Positions 29,414 through 41,607 are shown, numbered from the stretch's first letter. The stretch: DNA of 64,000 nt from Neocallimastix lanati (nom. inval.) (GCA_016946835.1 JACVTC010000020.1:912501-976500); one strand, 5' to 3'. The notes: generated from the sequence alone by a model not told the origin. A program made the numbers and translations.

Positions 29414-30676
29414 ATGAGTAATTCAGGTTATATGAAAATTAACACTGAAATTGATATTCAAGAATGTATAATTGAAAATAATATAAATGGTAATTCAAGT
29501 AATGATGAAAATGATATTACCCTAACAGATAATAGTATAACTATAAGGGATAGTCTTGATGATAATGAAGTAAGGTTAGAATCTATTATTAAACAGGAAC
29601 AAAAACCAAAAAGAGTTTATTGGGTAGATTGGCTTAGAGTTTTTGCTAGTATGTTAGTAGTTTATATTCATTGTTCCGGAATTGCATTAAAACCTAGGAA
29701 ACTTTTTTCATATAATTGGAATGTATTATTTTTCCATAATAGTATACCGAGACCGGCTGTTCCATTATTTTTAATGATTAGTGGAATATTTTTTTTAAAT
29801 CCAAAGAGAAAATTATCTTATAAAAAACTCTATAAAAAGAATGTAGTACGTTTAATAAAATGTTATGTAGTGTGGGTTTTATATTATAAAATTATAAATA
29901 CATATATAATCAATTATACCGGTCGTAAATATGTTTTTAATATGGATCTAGTGAAACAAGCATTGAAAAATATTATAACAATAAGAACTCATGAGCATTT
30001 ATGGTATTTAAGAACAGCATTATATCTTTATATTCTAACACCTCTTTTCAGAATAATTTCAGCTAGAAAAAAACTTGCTTGGATGATAACAATTTTCTTT
30101 ATCATATTTACACAATTTATACCAACTGTTTTTTATTATCCTTTAGACAAAAAAAATTCAGTACATCATATATTAGATATAACAGGAAACATTAGTTTTG
30201 GGGTATATTTCTTTATGGGTTATTTATTATATGATTATACATTCTCCAAAAGGATTTATGTATACCTTATTGAATTGATAGGATTTGCTAGTATATTTTT
30301 AACAATACATTTGAGATTTATGGCTTGTCACCGTAAGAATAAAGAGAATAATGATTTTGGTTCTACTGAATCCTTTAATGTCGCACTTTCAGCTTATGGT
30401 ATTTTTACATTTTTCCAATACACGGTTAATGATAGAATTGAACCATTAATGAAAAAAAGAAATATCAAAAAAGTTATAATGAAAATGTCTGAATGTTCAT
30501 TTGGTGTCTATTTAACTCATATGACAGTTTATCATTTCTTTTATCGTATAGGATTACATTCACAGACTTTTAATCCTGTATGGTGGGTAATTGTTTATTC
30601 AGCCTTAGTTTATGTATTTTCGTTTATTTTAACGTTCCTTTTAAGAAAAATACCATTCGTTAAATCAATTATATAA
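29414..30676 (+). CDS. Membrane acyltransferase (acyltransferase family 3), 420 aa
   Basis: An integral membrane protein of the acyltransferase-3 family, enzymes that move acetyl or other acyl groups onto sugars and other extracytoplasmic acceptors. After a soluble acidic N-tail of ~65 residues comes the family signature WVDWLRVFASMLVVYIHCSG with Asp72, Arg75 and His86, the likely catalytic centre. About ten hydrophobic segments follow, ending in VYVFSFILTFLL. WYLRTALYLYILTPL (about 197-211) is also typical. There is one exon. Closest in style to bacterial, mainly Firmicute, proteins, so bacterial origin is plausible; the N-tail looks like a local addition. The acceptor substrate is unknown. 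The start is the first Met of the frame; a later start at Met7 is possible. Confidence 0.92.
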   Translation: MSNSGYMKINTEIDIQECIIENNINGNSSNDENDITLTDNSITIRDSLDDNEVRLESIIKQEQKPKRVYWVDWLRVFASMLVVYIHCSGIALKPRKLFSYNWNVLFFHNSIPRPAVPLFLMISGIFFLNPKRKLSYKKLYKKNVVRLIKCYVVWVLYYKIINTYIINYTGRKYVFNMDLVKQALKNIITIRTHEHLWYLRTALYLYILTPLFRIISARKKLAWMITIFFIIFTQFIPTVFYYPLDKKNSVHHILDITGNISFGVYFFMGYLLYDYTFSKRIYVYLIELIGFASIFLTIHLRFMACHRKNKENNDFGSTESFNVALSAYGIFTFFQYTVNDRIEPLMKKRNIKKVIMKMSECSFGVYLTHMTVYHFFYRIGLHSQTFNPVWWVIVYSALVYVFSFILTFLLRKIPFVKSII

Positions 30677-31502
30677 TTTCATATATAATATTATTATTTT
30701 TTTTTAAAAAAAAAAAAAAAAAAAAAAGAATTATGCATAAAATCAAATATATAAATACATAATATAAACTATTTATAATTTATTTTATATGTGATATACA
30801 TTTTTTTTTTTTTTAAAAAAAAAAATAAAAATAAATTATAAATTATTTAAACTATCTATTTAATTTTTTAAATATATATATATATTATATATATTTAAAA
30901 TAGACGAATATCATAAAATAAAAACATATATATTATCAAATCAAGTTACTATCATAAATAAAATTATATTAAATAAAAAATCATAAATATTTATGTATAG
31001 TAAAATAATAATATGAGAATAAATAAATAAATATATAATATATAATATGTTTATTATTTATTATTAAAATAAACAAATAATAAATAATAAATAATAAATA
31101 ATTAAATAAATAAAAATAGATTAATCGATAAATAAAAGGACACTATTTAAGTTATAAATAAATTTTTGAAATTTTGTAATATTATGTTTAGTAAAATAAT
31201 AATAATACAAGAATAAATGAATATTAAAATAAATAAAGAATAAAAAATAAATAAAGAATAAAAAATAAATAAAAAATAAAAAATAAATAAAAAATAAAAA
31301 ATAAGTAAAGAATAAAAAATAAATAAAAAATAAAAAATAAATAAAAAATAAAAAATAAATAAAAAATAAAAAATAAATAAAAAATAAAAAATAAATAATG
31401 AATAAATAATGAATAAAAAATAAATAAAGAATAAAAAATAAGTAAAGAATAAAAAATAAGTAAAGAATAAAAAATAAATAAAGAATAAAAAATAAGTAAA
31501 GA

Positions 31503-31546
<44 letters not shown>

Positions 31547-31824
31547 AAATAAAAAAAAAAAATAAACTATAAAAATTATATTAAAATATTTTTAAAATTA
31601 CAAATAAAATATTAAAATTTTGGAATTTAATTATATATGAATATAAATTAACAATAAATTGGTTAAGCAATACATTGATTATTCATAAAACAAAGACATG
31701 CTACTAATTTATATAAATCTATAATTTTAAAATCATTAACAAGTTATTTTAAAATATGTTTTAATTTTTCTAATTATTATTTCTATAACAAATAATAGCT
31801 ACTAAAATAATACTGTAGGAACCT
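30677..31824. other. Repeat-rich intergenic region
   Basis: Homopolymer runs, then a long A-rich tandem array of AATAAATAAAAAATAAA type units at 31210-31550 ending in a 40-A run. No gene. Confidence 0.6.
31210..31550. repeat. A-rich tandem array
   Basis: Alternating AAATAAATAAA and AAAAATAAAAAATAA units with scattered G (AAAGAAT) repeated over about 340 bases. Confidence 0.92.
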
Positions 31825-31942
31825 GTAGAAGTTTCTCATATGATTTGGGATAGTATGAGATATTTACTACGCAGTATCTATACACCATGATCTTCTCTAT
31901 TAGTAGTTCATATTAGCAGCTATAGTTAAGAAGAACTACTAA
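31825..31942. ncRNA. Two adjacent hairpins, candidate structured RNA
   Basis: Hairpin 1 (31825-31870) pairs TCTCATA with TATGAGA, with an outer GTAG/CTAC pairing across an internal loop. Hairpin 2 (31900-31942) pairs TTAGTAGTTC perfectly with GAACTACTAA around a 23-base loop. The stretch is GC-richer than its surroundings and has no open frame. No known RNA family was recognised. Confidence 0.35.
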
Positions 31943-32042
31943 CATACACATGCCAATTATTGATTATTGAATAATCTTATTTTATCACTATTTAATATAT
32001 GTAATATAAATAATAATAAATAATAAATAAATAATAAATAAG

Positions 32043-32823
32043 GAAATAGTGCATTTTGAAACGTAGAGTATTTTCGTATGTGGCGTATTTTTTAATAATT
32101 AAATAAATAATAAATATTCTTTTTTATATATAATTTATTAATATTCAATTGTAAAAGTAATTTTTTTAAAAAAAATTTTTTTATAATTCTTTTTTAATAG
32201 AATATATTATTATTTCTTTTGAAATAATTATTTAATAATATTCAGTTGTAAAAATATATTATTATTTCTTTTAAGATAATAATGTATATTTAAACTCTTA
32301 TTTATATAAAAATATTAAAATTTTTAGTTAATTAAAAAATCTTTTTTAAGAATTATTTTAATTAATTGTAATTCGACAAATTACATTGATCATTTTCATT
32401 TGGTCTTTTTTTTTATCAGTTAGTCTTAATTTTTTTGGTTATTTGTATCTAATAATTTATTCCAATTAATGTGTGTATATAAAAGTAAAAAATATGTATA
32501 TTATTATTTTTATAAACATATGTATTTCTTTTTTTTTATTACATACTTAAATATATTTATTTTATTTTATTTTATTATATTTTTTTAATTACATATTTAA
32601 ATATATTCATTACAATTTTTATTTATTATTCAATTATTTTCAATTATATATTTAAATATGTTTTCTACATTTTTTTTATTTATTTAATTATATATTTAAT
32701 TTTTTAATTATTTATATTTTATTTATGATTGTATAGAAAATCTCCAAAATGTATGGCTTTATTTTAAAAATATTATAAGCCATATTTCGAAATGCACACT
32801 CCCCTGCGAAATGAACTACATTC
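32043..32823. mobile_element. Non-autonomous element related to the MULE ends
   Basis: The left end GAAATAGTGCATTTTGAAA and the reverse complement of the right end (GAATGTAGTTCATTTCGCAG) match well, and the right end ...GCGAAATGAACTACATTC resembles the MULE right terminus ...GCGAAATGGACCACATTC. Both flanks are AATAAATAATAAATA, which would suit a target duplication but is too low in complexity to prove it. The interior has no coding signal. Confidence 0.5.
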
Positions 32824-33136
32824 AATAAATAATAAATAATTGATAACTGCTTAATAATTATACCGTATATTTATTCATATTATTTTATATATTTATTTAT
32901 TATGTAATTTATTAAAATGTACTTGTAATTATGTTTTAGTTTATACGTTTATTTTATATTGTATAAATTTATGTTAACAATCATTTTAATTATTTTATGT
33001 AATTTTTATATAAATAACAAATGTATTCATGTGATATACGTTCTATAAAATATCATGAATGTAGTATCTACTTCTCTCCTCGTTAACCATAATATTTTCG
33101 TATTATAATATTAAATAAATAAACAACATATATCAG
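32824..33136. other. Short intergenic spacer
   Basis: AT-rich sequence between the MULE-related element and the Rer1 fragment. The family's N-terminal segment was looked for here and not found. Confidence 0.5.
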
Positions 33137-33600
33137 ATTAAGAGTCTAATAGTAACATATACTTTAGGTAATTATTTATTAAATGTTTATTCGGCTTTTT
33201 TATCCCCAAACTTTGATCCAGCATTAGAAATGGATGATGAAGAAGATGATGAGGATGAAGAAGGGTTAATTCTTCCAGTTCATGAGGATGATGAATTTAA
33301 ACTATTTGTTAGAAAACTTCCAAATTTTAAATTTTGGTAAAAACTATTATTTTTTTAAATTAATATTTTAATAATTTATATAATAAATTAAATATATATA
33401 TATATATATAATAATGATGATGATGATAATGATAATATGAATAATAATAATAAATAATAAATAATATTAAATAATAATAAATAATAAATATTTAATTTAG
33501 GCATACAGCAACTAGAGCTACTCTTTTAGAATTATTTTGTACCATCTTGGAATTTTCAGATATTTCTGTATTTTGGCCAATATGCTTTATGAAAAAATAA
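33137..33600 (+). pseudogene. RER1-like: Truncated Rer1 (Golgi-ER retrieval receptor) copy
   Basis: Two exon-like pieces, 33137-33336 and 33501-33600, join at GT..AG in a conserved place (FKFW^HTATRATLL). They encode the central-to-C-terminal part of Rer1: a YTLGNYLLN membrane segment, the loop FLSPNFDPALE, an acidic stretch, LPVHEDDEFKLFVRKLPNFKFW, and FWPICFM. Rer1 normally has about 190 residues and sorts membrane proteins back from the Golgi. Here the N-terminal PYTLHRW region and first helices are absent upstream, and the last transmembrane segment is cut short (FMKK, then stop). It is therefore a partial duplicate that kept its intron, not a processed copy. An unseen distant first exon cannot be wholly excluded. 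Confidence 0.75.
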
Positions 33601-34507
33601 AAATAAAAATAAAATAAAAAAATTAAAAAAACAAAATAATTTATTAAATATTAATTTCTAGAAAATAAAAAATAAATATATATATAACAATAGTATTGTA
33701 TACTAACTATAAATTTATTATTTATTTATTCATTCATTTTACATCTTATCTTGAAACATATTATTTTCATTAAGGAATAATTTTTGATAATAATAATTAT
33801 TAAAACTTTATAATTTTATTTAATGAACATTTTAAAATATAATCAAAATATAAAAAAAAAATTAAAATATTTTTATTGAAATTTTAAAATTATTATTATT
33901 ATTGGTTAATATTCGAAGGTTTTATAAAGCGATTGGATATTATTTAATTTTGAATTTTTTAAAATTTTGAAAATTTTTTTATTATATTAAGGACAACTAA
34001 GCAAAAACGTTCAAATTTACTCGTAAATATTCAGGTTATTTTAAAAAATTTTTTTTTCTTAAAATATTATTATTTAAAATTATTATTATTAACATTATTA
34101 TATTACTTTATTATTATTATTTTTTCAAAAAAAAAAATTAATTTATTTTTTTTTCCAAAAATTTATTATTTATTTATATTTTTATTTTTATTTTATTTTA
34201 TTTTTTTTTTCTTTTTTTTTAAAATTTTTATATAAAAGTATAAAGGTAACATTTCAAAATTTCATGTAAATTTAAATAACTATATGAAAATATATTCTTA
34301 TTTTTCCTCTATATTTTTTAGTTTTTAAATTTTATTTCTTTTGTATTACTACATATTTATGTTTTAAAAATATATATATAATAAATTATAAATTTTAAAT
34401 CATTTGAAATCTATTATATTTTTTAAATAAAAATGATTAATCGAAAGTAATTATTAATAAAATTTATTTAATACGATATATTTTATAAATATGATAGTAT
34501 TATTAAT
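33601..34507. other. Intergenic region upstream of the methyltransferase gene
   Basis: AT-rich with poly(T)/poly(A) runs. No coding signal. It should contain the promoter of the downstream gene, but no clear TATA element is distinguishable. Confidence 0.5.
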
Positions 34508-35373
34508 ATGACTGATACAACCACTGAAAAGATAGTCAATGATGAAAAGCAAGCTCAATTAAATCTTGAACTTGTTAAAGCTTGTGAAGAAGGAAATATC
34601 GAAAAAGTTAAAACTTTAATTGAAAATGGTGCTGACATTTTATATCAAGATGAAAAAGGTAAAACCTTACTTCATGTTGCTTGTGAAAATGGTCACAAAA
34701 ATGTTGTTGAATGCTTAATTAGAAATCATTTAGCTTGGTAAATATTATAACATATTATATTATAACAAAATTATAAATTTAGGATTAAACAATAATTATA
34801 AAAAATCAAAATTTTATTATTAAAGCATCAGTTTTATACAACAGAATTTATATTTATTGAAATATAAAACTTAAATAATAAGAAAATAAAGAAATATATT
34901 TCTCAAATTAATCAATACTAAATAAAAATAAAACAAATCCTTAATTATATAAAAAAAAAAAAATTTTTTTTTAAAGAATTTTGACACACTAAAAAATGAT
35001 TATTTTTATTAAAAAATTAAATTTATCAAATTTCAAGCAATTTTTTTAAAAATAAAACAAACTATCTTTGAGCTTATTTATCAATATAACTTGATATTTT
35101 TATTATTTCAAAATTTGATTCGTTTATTAAAAAAAACAAATCCAAAGCATTAATTAAAATTATAATCATGAAAATGTATTAATAATAGATATAAATTCAG
35201 TTGTTCAATTTTAAATTAAAAAAAAAAAAAATTTAAATTTCAAATTTCAAATTTCAAATTATTTAAACAAAAAAAAAATAAAATTAAAAATTAAAACAAG
35301 CTATATAAATAATTAGTTTTCAATATTCTTTTTTTTTTTTTAATTTTTATTATACATAAAATATTAACAAAAC

Positions 35374-35417
<44 letters not shown>

Positions 35418-36492
35418 TGTAAATTAAAATTTCTTCCAATGAAAATGAAGTATTTTTATTAAAATATTTAAACTATTTCAATGTTACACAAACCTAATTA
35501 AATGAAAAACTAATTAAATGAAAAAAATTAATTATTTATTTAATTAAATATATTTATTAATTTTTATTATTTTTTATTATAATAATTAATTAATTAGGAA
35601 TTCTGTTGATTTTGATGGTGTTAGTGCCGCTGAATATGCTAAAAAAGCAGGTCATGAAGATATTTACCAAGATTTGGTTGAAGAAGGTGTAAGAACTGAG
35701 GTTCTTCTTGCTTATTTAGTAAGTTTTTTTTTTAAAATAAAAAATAATAATAATTATGTTAATTAGAATTTTTTATTATAGATATCTTTAATTATAAAAA
35801 TAAAATTATTGTTATTTATTACTATAATTATTATTATTATTAATATATAAATGTTATTTAAAAACAAAAAATAAAAATAAAAATAAAAATAATAGGATAA
35901 TCGTGAAAAAAAACCAGAAGAAAGATTAGCTGCTTCTAATGCTGATTATTTACAACGTCCATTAAAGTATCAAGATGATAAACTTTTAGATTCCGAATTA
36001 AATGCTGTTATGATGGGTTGGGAAGCTCCAATTATGGAAAAAACTGCCAAAATACTTTGTCCAAAAGAAGGTCTTTCTGTTTTAAATATTGGTTTTGGTC
36101 TTGGTCTTATGGATGAAGCCTTACAAAAATATAAACCAGCTCACCATACTATTGTTGAAGCTCACCCAGATGGTACATATTATAAAATATATATATAAAG
36201 TTTAAATATAAATATTAAATATTATTATTAATAGTAATAGTAATATTTATTGTATTAATAATAATAATAATAATAGTCATAAGTTATTGTATAATAATCA
36301 TTAATATTAATAATGTTGATTGTAGTTGTTTAAAATAGCTATATAACTTTTAGAAGTAGTTATAGTAATAGTAGTTTTGATTATTATGATTATTATAAAA
36401 ATATAAATGAATTCATATTAGTATTTATTTTTATTTTAATTTATTTTAATATATATATATATATTTTTTATTCATATTATATATTAATATAA

Positions 36493-36530
<38 letters not shown>

Positions 36531-36959
36531 GTTAATATAGTTTATAAGCATATGTTAGAACTCGGTTGGGATAAGAGACCAGGTGTAAGAATTTTATTCG
36601 GTCGTTGGCAAGATGTTTTAGATCAAATAAAAGATCGTTTATATGATGGTATTTACTTTGATACTTTTGGTGAATATTATGATGATTTACATGAATTTAA
36701 TGATCATGTTCCAGATATGCTTAGAGATACTCCAGAAGCTACTTACTCTTTCTTTAATGGTTTAGGTGGTACTAATCCATTCTTCCATGATGTTTATTGT
36801 CGTGTTGCTAGTATTGATTTACGTAATTGTGGTCTTACTACTGAATATATTACTATGCCAATGACAGAACAAGACTCTGAAGTTATCTGGCAAGGTGTTA
36901 AGAGAAGATATTGGTCCTTACCAACTTATAATCTTCCAATTTGTCATTTTGAACTTTAA
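34508..36959 (+). CDS. RMT2: Rmt2-type protein arginine N5-methyltransferase, 4 exons, 348 aa
   Basis: Exons 34508-34737, 35598-35718, 35896-36172 and 36541-36959 join in frame at GT..AG sites. The N-terminal ~110 residues are ankyrin repeats (LVKACEEGNIEKVKTLIENGAD onwards, and SVDFDGVSAAEYA). The C-terminal part is a GAMT/Rmt2-like SAM methyltransferase: AVMMGWEAPIM, motif I VLNIGFGLGLMD, the acidic end of the next strand IVEAHPD, then IYFDTFGEYYDDLHEF and FSFFNG-type segments. This order is characteristic of fungal Rmt2, which methylates the delta nitrogen of an arginine in ribosomal protein uL11 (Rpl12). All core motifs appear intact, so function is likely. The first intron is long (860 bases) and filled with AT repeats. 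Confidence 0.94.
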
Positions 36960-37073
36960 AATACGTTAAAATCATAGCCTATTAATATATACATATAAGT
37001 AACTTTAAGAAAATAATATATATATTATATATAGTTTTTCTTATACTTTTCATTTTAATTTTTTTATTTTTTT

Positions 37074-37108
<35 letters not shown>

Positions 37109-38180
37109 TTGAATACAAATATTAAATTTTTTTTTATCATATTTTATCATATACAAAATTATCTCCTTTTTTTTTGTATTTTTAATACATATATATTTGT
37201 AAGAAATGATTAAAAAAATATTTTTTAATTTGTATTAAAATTATTATTATCGAATAGAATATAAATATATGTCAAAAATAAATAAAAATAAAAATAAAAA
37301 TAATACGCTTTATTTAAAAATATTATTAATTTGATTATATATTATTATATTAATGAAAAGCTGTTATTGTTGTTTTTCTGACAGATTATAACATGTTTTT
37401 GAATATTTATATTAAGTAAAAGTAATTTTAATCTTTTTTTTTTTTTTTAGCCATAAAAAATGATAATTTTAATATAATTCTGGGGAAATAAATTTTATTT
37501 ATAACTAGATATAATAATGAATATATTAATAGTTATTTGAGTAATAATGAAAGACTCAGTTCCAATATATTTAAATACAATTAATATACCAATTTTATTC
37601 ATTTCTTAATTAATAATTTAAATTATATATATAATATGTTTTTAAAATATATATATATTTTTGTAACTCATTAAAATTTTTTTAATATCCACTCTATCAT
37701 TAATCAAATTTATAATAGAGTTTATATATAAAAAAAAGTATTTACATATTTTAAAGGTAAATAAAATCAATAAAATCTAAAATGATAGATTTTTTTTAGA
37801 ATAAGATTAATATATTAAAAATATATATATATATATTTGTTTAGCATATTATTATCCATGAAATATTTTGATTATTTTATATTTATATTATATTTTAAGA
37901 AGAAATATTGAAAACTTTTTAATACATATAACATAATATATATTATTCTGAATATAAAAAAAAATAAAATAAAATAAAATAAAATAAATAAGCATACATT
38001 ATTATATTATATAATTTTTAAATAATTAAAAAAAGGAAATTATAAAAATTAATAGTAATACTATTTATTCTTATTTAATTTATATATATAAATATATAAA
38101 TTTACATTTAAATTATTTAATATTTTATAATTAATTAAAGCCAATGTAATATTCTTCATATATTTCAATTTAATCAAATA
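36960..38180. other. AT-rich intergenic region
   Basis: No gene. 37834-37864 (ATATTTGTTTAGCATATTAT and onward) recurs nearly unchanged at 54861-54891, a dispersed repeat of unknown nature. Confidence 0.5.
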
Positions 38181-39315
38181 AAATAACTTAGTCAATTCCA
38201 TGTCCTGGAATTGATTAGGGTTAGGACATGAAATTCTCGGATTTTGAAAAGCTCTTCGATACTGTATACCGATAAACAATGGAATTACAATGTTCAGAAT
38301 TCTTCTTCAATTAATACTCTTCTTATGAATCAACTGATCTAAGAGGATCTTTCAAAACGTCCCAATGACAATGATAGTTTGGATAATTTAACAAAGGAAA
38401 ATGAGGATATTTGACAAAAATATAAACGAGTAATGAAGAATGCCAAAGCCAACATTCTCTCAATAAAAATAATGAAATTAGCCAATAAATACGATGAAAT
38501 TAAACTTGATTCTAAGCAAGAAGTCATTGATGTATTCATAAATTTTATCCATTCAAAATACGAAGAATTCCATATGTCAAATATGAATAGTAGTGAAATA
38601 GTCATTACCGCCTTCCAAAATATTTCTTTAGATATTTATTCATATGAATGTTTTAGGATTTTTGGTCATAATAATTCGAGTGAATCTAGTAAAAATATAT
38701 ATTATGATGATATAAATTCCACCGAAAGAAAAGGGAAATTAAATTATCCTAAGTTACTATTCTCATGAAGACATCTTGTGAAATGAATTTAACTTGCTTG
38801 AAAATATAGAAATGTTCTTCTATCTTAGTAACTACTCTATAAAGAGACAAAACATATTGCTAAAAAATTTTAATGAGTGTTGACATTTAACCAAATATCG
38901 CAATAAGATTTCTTATAAATTGAGTTGTGTATACGTTGTAAGTTAAATATCCTGGTTGCTCTCTGCTGCTTCTCTTCTAAAATTTTTATGAACATTCAAC
39001 TGGGATCCTTCTGTTCGTAGTTACGTCTTGGATATTATCAAAGTCACCCTTCAAAGTAATAATTCTTCCATGATCTTCTTTATTCATTTTATGGGAGAAG
39101 TAGAACTCCTAAGTAATTGTATTAATATTATGGTGAAAGATTATATCAAATGTATTGATACTCCGGAACATATAAAGATGAAATATGGTAATATGTACAT
39201 TTTTGATGTTCATACAAACAATAGGCAGGACATTAGAATGAATTCCTCAAGTCCTACAAAATATATATCAAATGAATTGATAATAAAAATTATAAAATTA
39301 AATGTCAAAAATTAA
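38181..39315 (+). pseudogene. Decayed coding region, unrecognised family
   Basis: Over about 1.1 kb the sequence has coding-like composition: richer in GC, with few homopolymers. It is no longer one frame. The best-kept part (38433-38768) encodes a mixed helical segment with KYDEIKLDSKQEVIDVF, FIHSKYEEFHMSN and SSEIVITAFQNISLDIYSYE; a second open part is 39028-39315. I do not recognise the family. An imperfect hairpin at 38193-38213 (CAATTCC/GGAATTG) precedes it. Confidence 0.5.
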
Positions 39316-39609
39316 ATATTAATAAATTATAATAATAAATAATTAGAATATAGAGTATTTAATAAATATAATAATAAATAAATGTAATAATAAATAATAA
39401 ATAATATAAAAAAAAGAATAATAATTATTACTATTTAAAAAAGGAGAATTATTGCTAATTCAATATTATATAATTTTTGTTAAGCTAATATTATTTTTTT
39501 TTATCATTTTATAAATATTACATTAAGAAATATATAATAATATTAATCCAATTAATAACTAATATTTTTTTTATAAAAAATCTTTATTAATAAATAAATA
39601 TTTAAAATT

Positions 39610-39651
<42 letters not shown>

Positions 39652-39929
39652 AATCTATTAAAATTGAAAAATAAACTATTAAAGGATTAGAAATATAATA
39701 AAATAGTATATATTATATTATGTATTTAATAAAATTATTAATTAATAAAATAATATATATAATATATATTATACTTACAATTATAATAATTCTACTTTAT
39801 TATTAAAATTAAATTATAATTAGAGATAATAGCTATTAACTAAGATTGATTTATATATATTTAATATACCTAATTAATAATAATATTTTTATGGATAATT
39901 ACAATTATTGATATGATTTTTATTTATCT

Positions 39930-40190
39930 ACTATTTATTTATTTATTATTATTTATTTATTATTTATTATTTATTATTTATTATTTATTATTTATTATTT
40001 ATTATTTATTATTTATTATTTATTATTTATTATTTTATTATTTATTATTTATTATTTATTATTTATTATTTATTATTTATTATTTATTATTTATTATTAT
40101 TTATTATTATTTATTATTTATTATTTATTATTATTTATTATTTATTATTTATTATTTATTATTTATTATTATTTATTATATTAAATAGGA
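39930..40190. repeat. (TTTATTA)n minisatellite
   Basis: About 35 copies of a heptamer with occasional insertions of one or three bases. The same heptamer forms arrays at 62290-62450 and, shorter, near 28580-28640. Confidence 0.95.
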
Positions 40191-40806
40191 ATTTTTTACG
40201 AAATTAAAATTAAATTTACTCTTTTATTTATAAAATATTTTTATTTAATTTTCAAATTTAGGAATAAATATTATTGGTTAATAATAAATATATTAATAAA
40301 ATATTTTTACAAATTAAGTAAATAATGTTAGTTTTAATGGATAAATTATATTGTACATTTTTTATATTGAATAAATCCTTTAATTAAAAAAAAGTTGGAT
40401 GATATTATATTAATTAATGATAAATTTTTTTCACACATTTAACCACTTTCTTAACTTTTATTCTTCAAAATAAATATTAATAATTAGTTTATTTATTTAA
40501 CATATAAAATAAGATAATATTATTTTAATATATAATTATTTTTAAATATCCTCTATATTTATTATGGAAAGTGCTAAATAAAAAAGAAATAATAAAATAA
40601 ATAAATAAATAAATAATTTTTTAGTAATTTTGAGTAAATTTTAAGTAAATATGAAATAATATATATATATTTAGTTTATTTCAAATTGCTTTTAAGAATG
40701 TTTATATTATTAATGATTAAGTATGATTAGATTTTAACTGATTTTTTTTGGTTTTGTATTAAATCCATTATATATATATATATTTTTTAATCATTAATTT
40801 TGAATG

Positions 40807-40884
40807 AAAATATATTGTTTCTCCAAAATAAAATGTAAAAATTATAAACAAAATAATATGGCATTTTATTTTGGAATATATTTT
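40807..40884. repeat. Two-part perfect inverted repeat (78-base hairpin)
   Basis: CCAAAATAAAATG (40823-40835) is perfectly complementary to 40862-40874. Outside it AAAATATATT (40807-40816) pairs perfectly with 40875-40884, leaving a six-base bulge on one side and a 26-base loop. It lies about 720 bases upstream of the pyruvate formate-lyase start codon. It may be a small palindromic element or a structured transcript. Confidence 0.6.
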
Positions 40885-41386
40885 AATTTTGAATTAAAAT
40901 ATATTTATTTTTTATTATATAATCAATAAACATATCTTTTGATTATTTTCATTGATTTAAAGTAATGTTTTTCAGGTTAATTAATTTATTTCCTTTATTT
41001 ATATACATATCTTTTTTTTTTTTTTTTTTTTTTTAATTTTTGCTTATTTTTATTATAACGGAATATAAAAAATTAAAGTTTTTAATAAACACTTGTTATT
41101 TATCCTACAGTACAATTTTTATCAGTAGTAAAAAAAAATTTTTAAATGGGAAATATATATTTTATTTAAAGGATTTTTTTACGAAACTAATAAATATAAT
41201 ATAAAAAATTCTAAAAGTATTTAATTATTTTAATTATAATATATATATAATATATTATTATAACTATACATCTTTATATTATAATGAATTTTATTTTTTT
41301 AATAAAACTTAAATTTTTTTTAAAAAATTTTCGTGTAACCAATAATAATTAATAAAAATTTTAAAAATTTTAAAATTTGTTTAAAG

Positions 41387-41395
41387 TATATAAAG
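41387..41395 (+). promoter_or_regulatory. Probable TATA box of the pyruvate formate-lyase gene
   Basis: TATATAAAG, the best TATA match near this gene, lies about 30 bases before TTCATCATC, a likely transcription start area, which would give a 5' leader of about 185 bases. In such AT-rich DNA the call rests on position and on the expected high expression of the gene. Confidence 0.45.
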
Positions 41396-41607
41396 ACCAA
41401 AAAAAATTTATTTTTTTTTTATTCATCATCAAAATAAATAAATATATTTTAAAATATTAATTAAAATTAATAATTAAAAAAAGTAATTTTTAAAATCATA
41501 AAGAATTTATTTTTATTAATAATAATTCTTTATATATACCATTTTATAAATAATTCTTTTTCTATATAACATTTAATAATAAAATAGTTTATTAAAAAAA
41601 AATTAAA

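Larger units (their letters stand above)
39316..41386. other. Intergenic region upstream of pyruvate formate-lyase
   Basis: It holds poly(T) 39611-39647, the heptamer array 39930-40190, and a strong inverted repeat at 40807-40884. Otherwise AT-rich without coding signal. Confidence 0.55.

Noticed and set aside
38215-38225. TTAGGGTTAGG resembling telomeric repeat
   Set aside because: Less than two units in the middle of a decayed coding region; chance is sufficient.
39930-40190. Regular heptamer array considered as a CRISPR-like or centromeric array
   Set aside because: No spacers, simple-sequence unit, and the same unit recurs at several loci as ordinary minisatellite.
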